Origin: Kitasatospora sp. SolWspMP-SS2h
Lineage (GTDB): Bacteria > Actinomycetota > Actinomycetes > Streptomycetales > Streptomycetaceae
DNA: 64,000 nucleotides
Assembly: GCF_003259315.1 (NCBI RefSeq)
Contig: NZ_QLLT01000005.1
Coordinates: 62,001 to 126,000, forward strand
Reading direction: 5' to 3'
Shown here: positions 59,642 through 64,000 of the stretch, in pieces
Layout of the letters: every line of letters starts with the position of its first letter
Numbering within the stretch: the stretch's first letter is position 1
Program-made: the position numbers and the translations under genes
Notes under the pieces: generated by a model
Seen by the model: only the letters and a program-made list of their open reading frames with translations
Told to the model about the DNA's origin: nothing
The model's database searches: none

Positions 59642-61243
59642 ATGTCCGTGCCCCACCCGTACTGGCTGCGCGACAACTGCCCGTGCACCGCCTGCCGAGA
59701 CCCGCGCGGCGGGCAGAAGCTGTTCCAGGTCGGCGACCTGCCGGACGACCTGGCCGCCGCCGAGGCGGTCGAGGACGCCGCCGGTCTGACGGTGCTGTGG
59801 TCCGACGGCCACCGCTCGCACTACCCGGCCGGGTGGGACGCGCCCGCCGGCCCCGACGAGCGCACCGAGCACGCCAAGCGGCTGTGGGAGGCGGCCGACT
59901 TCGCCCGCGGCCTGCCCGAGGCCGACTGGGCCGGGTACCTGGCCGACCCGGAGGAGCGGATCGCCGTGCTGGCCGCCGTCCGCCGCTCCGGCTTCGCGCT
60001 GCTGCGCGGCGTCCCGGTCGAGGAGGGCCGGGTACTGGCCGTGGCACGGAGTTTCGGCTACGTCCGGGAGACCAACTACGGCGAGCTGTTCGACGTCCGG
60101 GTCGAGCCCGACCCGGCGAACCTGGCCTTCACCGGCGCCGCCATCGCCCCGCACACCGACAACCCCTACCGGGACCCGGTGCCCACCCTGCAACTGCTGC
60201 ACTGCCTGCGCAACGACGCCGAGGGCGGCGACTCCGGCCTGGTCGACGGCTTCCGCGCCGCCGCGCTGCTGCGGGACGAGGACCCGGCCGCGTTCGCGCT
60301 GCTCACCCGCACGCCGGTGCCGTTCCGCTACCGCGACCGGGGCACCGAACTCTCCGCCGAGCGGCCGCTGATCGGACTCGACCCGCGCGGCGCGATCCGC
60401 GAGGTCCGCTTCAACAACCGCTCCACCGGGACGCTGCGCGGCCTGGCCCCCGCCGAACTGGACGCCTTCTACACCGCCTACCGCCGCTTCGCCGCGATCA
60501 CCCTGCGCCCGGAGCTGCGCCTGGACTTCCGGCTCGCCCCCGGTGACTGCCTGCTCCTCGACAACACCCGCCTGCTGCACGCCCGCACCGCCTTCGCCAC
60601 CGGCGAGGGCGACGGCACCGGCGAAGGTACCGGCCACCGCCACCTCCAGGGCTGCTACGCCGACCTCGACGCGCTCTCCTCCACCCTCGCCGTGCTGCGC
60701 CGGAACACCGCCGCCCTGGACGGACTGGAGGCCCTGTTCGAGGGCGAGGGCGCCGCCGAGTACCTCGGCGAGGCCGTCACCCTGGCCACGCACATGCTCC
60801 AGGCCGCCGCCCTGGCCCGCGCCGCCGGCGCCCCGCCCGCGCTGGTGGCCGCCGCCCTGCTGCACGACATCGGCCACTTCCGGGGCAGCGGGCTGGAGTT
60901 GATGGCCGGCACCGACAACCGCCACGGCGCGACCGCCGCCGCCCGGCTCGCCCCGTACTTCCCGCCCGCCGTCACCGAGCCGGTCCGCCTGCACGTCGAC
61001 GCCAAGCGCTACCTGTGCGCCACCGAGCCCGGCTACGCCGCCCGCCTCTCCCCCGCCTCCGTCCACACCCTGGCCCTCCAGGGCGGCCCGATGCCCCCGG
61101 CCGAGGCCGCCGCCTTCGCCGCCCACCCCCGCCACGCCGACGCCGTCGCCGTCCGCCGCTGGGACGAGGCCGCTAAGGACCCGGCCGCCGAGACCCCCGC
61201 CTTCGCCGAATTCCGGCCGCTGCTAATGGAGTTGATGCGCTGA
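59642..61243 (+). CDS. Fused TmpA-TmpB: 2-oxoglutarate oxygenase plus HD di-iron phosphonate oxygenase
   Basis: 533-residue cytoplasmic bifunctional protein. Residues 1-~85 match the gamma-butyrobetaine-hydroxylase N-domain with zinc Cys13, Cys15, Cys18 and a His near 57-60. Residues ~105-345 are a TauD/TfdA Fe(II)/2-oxoglutarate oxygenase with H171-T-D173 and distal H313. Residues ~366-533 are a PhnZ/TmpB-type HD oxygenase: H384, H408-D409, H412, H428, H451 and D508 provide the mixed-valent di-iron ligands, and V-D-A-K-R-Y-L (452-458) is a family motif. TmpA and TmpB are known as separate enzymes converting 2-trimethylaminoethylphosphonate to glycine betaine and phosphate; here they are one chain. 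ATG 59642 has CTGGAGG upstream. Probably repressed by the nearby GntR protein. Confidence 0.88.
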   Translation: MSVPHPYWLRDNCPCTACRDPRGGQKLFQVGDLPDDLAAAEAVEDAAGLTVLWSDGHRSHYPAGWDAPAGPDERTEHAKRLWEAADFARGLPEADWAGYLADPEERIAVLAAVRRSGFALLRGVPVEEGRVLAVARSFGYVRETNYGELFDVRVEPDPANLAFTGAAIAPHTDNPYRDPVPTLQLLHCLRNDAEGGDSGLVDGFRAAALLRDEDPAAFALLTRTPVPFRYRDRGTELSAERPLIGLDPRGAIREVRFNNRSTGTLRGLAPAELDAFYTAYRRFAAITLRPELRLDFRLAPGDCLLLDNTRLLHARTAFATGEGDGTGEGTGHRHLQGCYADLDALSSTLAVLRRNTAALDGLEALFEGEGAAEYLGEAVTLATHMLQAAALARAAGAPPALVAAALLHDIGHFRGSGLELMAGTDNRHGATAAARLAPYFPPAVTEPVRLHVDAKRYLCATEPGYAARLSPASVHTLALQGGPMPPAEAAAFAAHPRHADAVAVRRWDEAAKDPAAETPAFAEFRPLLMELMR

Positions 61244-61361
61244 CCGCAGACGAGGGCCCGCTCGGACCGGACCTTCCGGCCGGAGAAGCCGCGCTCGGCG
61301 CCGGAGCCGTCCGCGCCCGTCCGGCCGAGCGGCGCCCGGTCGTCGTGGCGGCACCCGGCCG

Positions 61362-61769
61362 TCAGCCCGGGAGCGCCGCCGTCAGGTCGATCTCGACCAG
61401 TTGGCCGGTGTAGCCGAGGGCGGTGACGCCGAGCAGGGTGGAGGCGGTGGTGAGGGCCGGGGCGAGCGGGGAGGCGGTCAGCCGGTCCCAGGCTCCGGCG
61501 AGGACCTCGCTGCGGTCGCTGACCACGTAGATCACCGAGCGCACCACCCGCTCGGGCCCGACGCCGATCGCGGCCAGCGCCGTCATCGAGTTGGCCACCA
61601 CCTGGTCGATCTGGACGTCCAGGCTCCCCGCGCCGACCAGCTTCTCCTCGCCGTCCAGCGGGCACTGCCCGGCCAGGTGCGCGGTGCGCCCGGCCTCCAC
61701 CACGGTGATGTGCGCGTAGCCGGAGGTGGGGTGGAGTTCCGCCGGGTCGATGCGCGTGATGTCAGTCAT
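61362..61769 (-). CDS. RidA-family (YjgF) enamine/imine deaminase-like protein
   Basis: 135-residue cytoplasmic protein of the RidA superfamily, trimeric in known members, which hydrolyse reactive enamine/imine intermediates. The typical A-H-L-A-G-Q-C-P-L-D, Q-I-D-Q-V-V-A-N-S-M-T-A-L-A-A-I-G and V-I-Y-V-V-S-D segments are visible; the exact catalytic Arg of the RidA subgroup is not obvious at its usual place, so it may belong to another subgroup. A GACAAT hexamer (61776-61781, minus strand) ends 6 nt before ATG 61769. It is convergent with the fused oxygenase and may be unrelated to it. Confidence 0.85.
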   Translation of the reverse strand: MTDITRIDPAELHPTSGYAHITVVEAGRTAHLAGQCPLDGEEKLVGAGSLDVQIDQVVANSMTALAAIGVGPERVVRSVIYVVSDRSEVLAGAWDRLTASPLAPALTTASTLLGVTALGYTGQLVEIDLTAALPG

Positions 61770-61820
61770 CCGGCGATTGTCATCCCCTGCGGTCTCGGCC
61801 GCACCCGCATTTCCGTCGGC

Positions 61821-62168
61821 TCAGGAACCGAGCCCGATCACCCGGCGGACGGCCCGTTCCACGGCGGCCAGTTCCCCGATGTCCAACCGCCCCCTCCGGG
61901 ACCGCAGCGAGGACTTGGCCACCGTGTGCAGGCTCGTGCAGTCCACGTGGGACTCGGCGTACTTCATGAGGCCGCTGTCAGCCCCCAGTGCCACCCTGGT
62001 CTCCGGTGGCCCCGAGGTTCCGGTGATCAGTGCGACCGTCACGGCGGACAGTGGTTGCGCGATGCGGTTGGCCGTCAGTACGACCACCGGATGAATGCCG
62101 ATCCGGCCCGGAAGCTTCGCGCAGATCCATACCTCGCCCCGCAGTGCCTCCAGGCGCGCCGTCACCAC
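61821..62168 (-). CDS. PemK/MazF-type toxin
   Basis: 115-residue protein with the MazF/PemK/CcdB barrel pattern: R-G-E-V-W-I near the start, H-P-V-V-V-L-T, V-T-V-A-L-I-T-G-T, then C-T-S-L-H-T-V and G-R-L-D. These toxins are usually sequence-specific mRNA endonucleases. The usual G-E-x-R-P near strand 2 is replaced by L-P-G-R-I-G-I-H-P. GTG 62168 (or 62165) overlaps the antitoxin stop by 7 (or 4) nt, the standard order antitoxin then toxin. Confidence 0.85.
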   Translation of the reverse strand: MVTARLEALRGEVWICAKLPGRIGIHPVVVLTANRIAQPLSAVTVALITGTSGPPETRVALGADSGLMKYAESHVDCTSLHTVAKSSLRSRRGRLDIGELAAVERAVRRVIGLGS

Positions 62169-62545
62169 CGGCCCTCGGCGATACCGCGCTCGATCTCGGC
62201 GTCGGCCTCCGCCAGTTCCTCCGGTGTCAGCTCCTCGACCCCTTCGGGCAGGGGAGCGGGGCGCCCCCGGTAGTAGGCTCGAATGCTTTCGGCAGCCTGG
62301 ATCTCATCGGCTTCGACGGCCAATCGGCGCAGTCCTTCGCGCAGGACGTCCGCAGTCGTCTCCAGTCCGAGAACCGCCGCCACCCGCTGCAAGGTCTCCT
62401 CATCGCCCGGCTGCAGCCGCATCTGAGCCACGGCCCTGGGTGCGCCGGCACTCGCCCTCCGCGCGTTGGGCCCGGCCGCCGTCCGAGCGGGACTCCTCGC
62501 CGCACGGGTCGTCCCCACAGGTGTCGCACGCTTCGCGGTCGCCAT
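62162..62545 (-). CDS. Antitoxin of the PemK/MazF pair
   Basis: 127-residue protein. The basic Ala/Arg/Thr-rich N-terminus (1-45) is followed by a ribbon-helix-helix-like section (M-R-L-Q-P-G-D-E-E-T-L-Q-R-V-A-A-V-L-G-L, T-T-A-D-V-L-R-E-G-L-R-R-L) and an acidic C-terminal tail (E-E-L-T-P-E-E-L-A-E-A-D-A-E-I-E) that would bind the toxin. ATG 62545 is chosen for GAGGGG 8 nt upstream; ATG 62551 and 62563 are in frame. Expected to repress its own promoter, where a short repeat lies at 62578-62595. Confidence 0.8.
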   Translation of the reverse strand: MATAKRATPVGTTRAARSPARTAAGPNARRASAGAPRAVAQMRLQPGDEETLQRVAAVLGLETTADVLREGLRRLAVEADEIQAAESIRAYYRGRPAPLPEGVEELTPEELAEADAEIERGIAEGRW

Positions 62546-62577
62546 GATCATCACCCCTCGCACTCCCCGGCCACGAC

Positions 62578-62595
62578 GTATGACAACTGTATGCC
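62578..62595 (-). promoter_or_regulatory. Candidate toxin-antitoxin promoter/operator
   Basis: AT-richer 18-bp element with two GTATG copies 11 bp apart around ACAACTGT, 33 nt upstream of the antitoxin start. Assigned from repeat structure and position only. Confidence 0.4.
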
Positions 62596-62644
62596 ACCTC
62601 GCCCCTGCGGGCGAGCGCCGGAGCCCACGCGCCGATGCAGGTGC

Positions 62645-63412
62645 TCAGTCGTCGTCGCGGGCGTGCCGGGAGAGGGCGGAGGAGGCCAGCGAGTTGTGGA
62701 TGGAGAAGGCGACGGTGCCGGGCAGGTAGCGGTCCTGGGACCACTCGACGGGGGTGCCGGTGGGGTCGGTGGTGCGGCGCTTCTCGCGCAGCAGCGGGCT
62801 GCCGCGGCGGCAGGTGAGGAGGCGGGCGTCGTCGGCGTTGGCGGCGACCACGTCGATGGTGTGGTCGGCGTCGGTGAACAGGATGCCGTGCTCGCGCAGG
62901 GGTTCGGTGTGCGAGACGACGTCGGGCGGGAGCTGGGCGACCAGTTCGCCGACCAGGGGCGGGTAGACGGTGCGCTCGACCATGACGGGGACGCCGGAGA
63001 GGGTGCGCAGCCGGAGCGTCACGTAGACCTCGGCGCCGGGGTCGAGGCGGAGCTGTTCGCGTTCGGCGGCGTCGGCGGGGCGGCGGATCAGCGATTCGAG
63101 CCGGCCGCCGGGCTCCTCGCCCATTGAGCGGGCCCAGTGGGTGAAGGAGAGCAGTTCGGAGAAGGACTGGACCCGGGCGGTGCCGAGGACGACCCGGCGG
63201 GTGCCGCGGCGGGAGGTGACCAGTCCGTCGGCGCGCAGCATGGCGAGGGCCTGGCGGACGGTGCCGCGGGAGACGCCGTACTGCTCGGCGAGGGCGCCCT
63301 CCGCCGGCAGGCGTCCGGCTTCGCCGAACGAGCCGGAGGTGATCGCTTCGCGCAGGTCGGCGGCCACCTTGCGGTAGAGCGAGCCGGCGGCGCGGTCCTG
63401 GTCGAGTGCCAC
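62645..63412 (-). CDS. GntR-family regulator, HutC/UTRA type (PhnF-like)
   Basis: 255-residue repressor-like protein. The N-terminal winged helix shows V-A-A-D-L-R-E-A-I, L-P-A-E-G-A-L-A-E-Q-Y-G-V-S-R-G-T-V-R-Q-A-L, and the UTRA ligand domain follows (about 90-245; E-R-T-V-Y-P, E-H-G-I, D-A-D-H-T-I-D-V-V, R-G-S-P-L-L). PhnF and other UTRA regulators control phosphonate genes. It is divergent from an ABC transporter lipoprotein gene and 1.4 kb from the fused phosphonate oxygenase; both are preceded by the same 18-bp palindrome, which should be its operator. GTG 63412 has AAGGGA upstream. Confidence 0.9.
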   Translation of the reverse strand: MALDQDRAAGSLYRKVAADLREAITSGSFGEAGRLPAEGALAEQYGVSRGTVRQALAMLRADGLVTSRRGTRRVVLGTARVQSFSELLSFTHWARSMGEEPGGRLESLIRRPADAAEREQLRLDPGAEVYVTLRLRTLSGVPVMVERTVYPPLVGELVAQLPPDVVSHTEPLREHGILFTDADHTIDVVAANADDARLLTCRRGSPLLREKRRTTDPTGTPVEWSQDRYLPGTVAFSIHNSLASSALSRHARDDD

Positions 63413-63606
63413 GTGCGTCGAGTTCCCTTGGCTGGTACGGAGGTTGGGCCGTGTGCTGCGCGTGACCGCGCGTACACCACTGACTGTAGCCCGTGCGGCC
63501 GGAGCGGCCCGACCCGGGCGCGACCGTTCCCGCAGCCGACCCCCGTCCTGGGCCGTCCGTTCACCTTCCCGTCACCGGCTTCGGGCGTACTTGCTTCCGG
63601 CGAAGG

Positions 63607-63624
63607 AAGTTGGCTGGCCAACTT
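63607..63624. promoter_or_regulatory. Phosphonate-locus operator, copy 2
   Basis: AAGTTGGCTGGCCAACTT: perfect palindrome arms AAGTTG and CAACTT, matching the element at 59601 except at two central bases. It lies 78 nt before the lipoprotein start and 195 nt upstream of the regulator. A degenerate core TTGGCTGGTAC occurs at 63428-63438, close to the regulator's own start. Confidence 0.75.
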
Positions 63625-63702
63625 GACCGGACAACCGGACCCGCCGCGCACCGCGCACCCCTCGTGATCTCTGCAGCTCCCCTTCCTCCAGGAGACCCTC
63701 CC

Positions 63703-64000
63703 GTGACCGTGCACCGCCACCGCGCCGCCGCCCTCGCGGCCGTGCTGACCGCTGCCGCGCTCTCCCTCTCCGCCTGCGGCTCCGCCGGCTCGTCCGCCAC
63801 GTCCGGCGAGGCCGCCAAGGCCGGCGGCGGCACGGTGAACGCGAAGACCGCGACCTCGCTGGCCGACTTCGGCGGCATGGACGGCCTGGTGGCCGCCGCG
63901 AAGAAGGAGGGCAAGCTGCACGTCATCACCCTCCCGCGCGACTGGGCCAACTACGGCAAGCTGATGGACGACTTCAAGGCGAAGTACGGCATCGAGATCG
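63703..64000 (+). CDS. ABC transporter substrate-binding lipoprotein (partial)
   Basis: First 99 residues; the gene runs off the window end. It has a basic start and hydrophobic signal with lipobox L-S-A-C (about residues 22-25), a Gly/Ser linker, then the opening of a periplasmic-binding fold: M-D-G-L-V-A-A-A-K-K-E-G-K-L and W-A-N-Y-G-K-L-M-D-D-F-K-A-K-Y. This matches the spermidine/iron/2-aminoethylphosphonate class of binding proteins. With the divergent UTRA regulator and shared operator it is probably the receptor for a phosphonate such as trimethylaminoethylphosphonate. GTG 63703 has GGAG upstream. The permease genes are expected beyond the window. Confidence 0.85.
   Translation, partial: MTVHRHRAAALAAVLTAAALSLSACGSAGSSATSGEAAKAGGGTVNAKTATSLADFGGMDGLVAAAKKEGKLHVITLPRDWANYGKLMDDFKAKYGIEI

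Overview
The window is high-GC actinobacterial DNA, best explained as Streptomycetaceae and probably Kitasatospora or Streptomyces. The evidence is strong third-position GC, frequent GTG and TTG starts, 4-bp start/stop overlaps, a WhiB-like regulator, both GlnA-like and GlnII glutamine synthetases with a GlnR-type box, an LAxTG wall protein, CebR-type operators on cellulase genes, and a crotonyl-CoA carboxylase/reductase whose CO2-site residues fall at the same positions (N81, F170, E171, H365) I recall for the Kitasatospora setae enzyme. No rRNA, tRNA, CRISPR array or complete insertion sequence was recognised. About 50 protein genes are called; the first (histidine kinase) and last (substrate-binding lipoprotein) are cut by the window edges.

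Layout. 0-3.3 kb: partial histidine kinase, a HipA-like kinase and a secreted subtilase. 3.4-8.3 kb: a divergent cellulase pair, GH48 (minus) and GH5 (plus), both with CBM2 domains, sharing a control region with two TGGGAGCGCTCCCA-type operators. 8.4-12.3 kb: glutamine-synthetase-like ligase, TetR regulator and DHA2 efflux pump. 12.8-22.3 kb: an ethylmalonyl-CoA pathway cluster (tandem 3-hydroxyacyl-CoA dehydrogenase, TetR, ccr, ethylmalonyl-CoA mutase, malyl-CoA lyase, mesaconyl-CoA hydratase, methylsuccinyl-CoA dehydrogenase), followed by psd-pssA for phosphatidylethanolamine synthesis. 24.3-28 kb: a conserved unknown, an alpha/beta hydrolase and a NIPSNAP protein, all minus. 28.2-35.1 kb: a cobalamin riboswitch and the cobD-cobQ-chelatase-cobO-cobB operon; the ethylmalonyl-CoA mutase upstream needs this cofactor. 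35.2-38.2 kb: a septum-formation-family membrane protein, a GntR regulator and an OsmC protein.

38.3-43.3 kb is a polymorphic-toxin island: a WXG-like helical protein, a 1266-residue RHS protein ending in a deaminase-like toxin domain, and a SUKH immunity protein, all overlapping by ATGA. 43.3-46.7 kb holds a phosphoesterase, an MFS protein and a TolB-like propeller. 47-48.5 kb holds two further cobalamin genes. 48.4-53.7 kb holds a small membrane protein, MOSC, HAD-like, M48 protease, GNAT and glnII genes. 53.9-59.5 kb holds an LAYTG-anchored protein, a WblE-like WhiB protein, ung, an amidohydrolase, an aminotransferase and an orphan SUKH protein.

59.6-64 kb looks like a phosphonate-use locus. 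A single protein fuses a TmpA-type 2-oxoglutarate oxygenase to a TmpB/PhnZ-type HD di-iron oxygenase. A GntR/UTRA regulator diverges from an ABC transporter lipoprotein, and the same 18-bp palindrome (AAGTTGGCTG-K-M-CAACTT) precedes both the fused oxygenase and the transporter. A PemK/MazF toxin-antitoxin pair and a RidA gene lie between them. A recurring feature of the window is that many lone genes have a TANNNT-like hexamer 6-7 nt before the start codon, the signature of leaderless transcripts.
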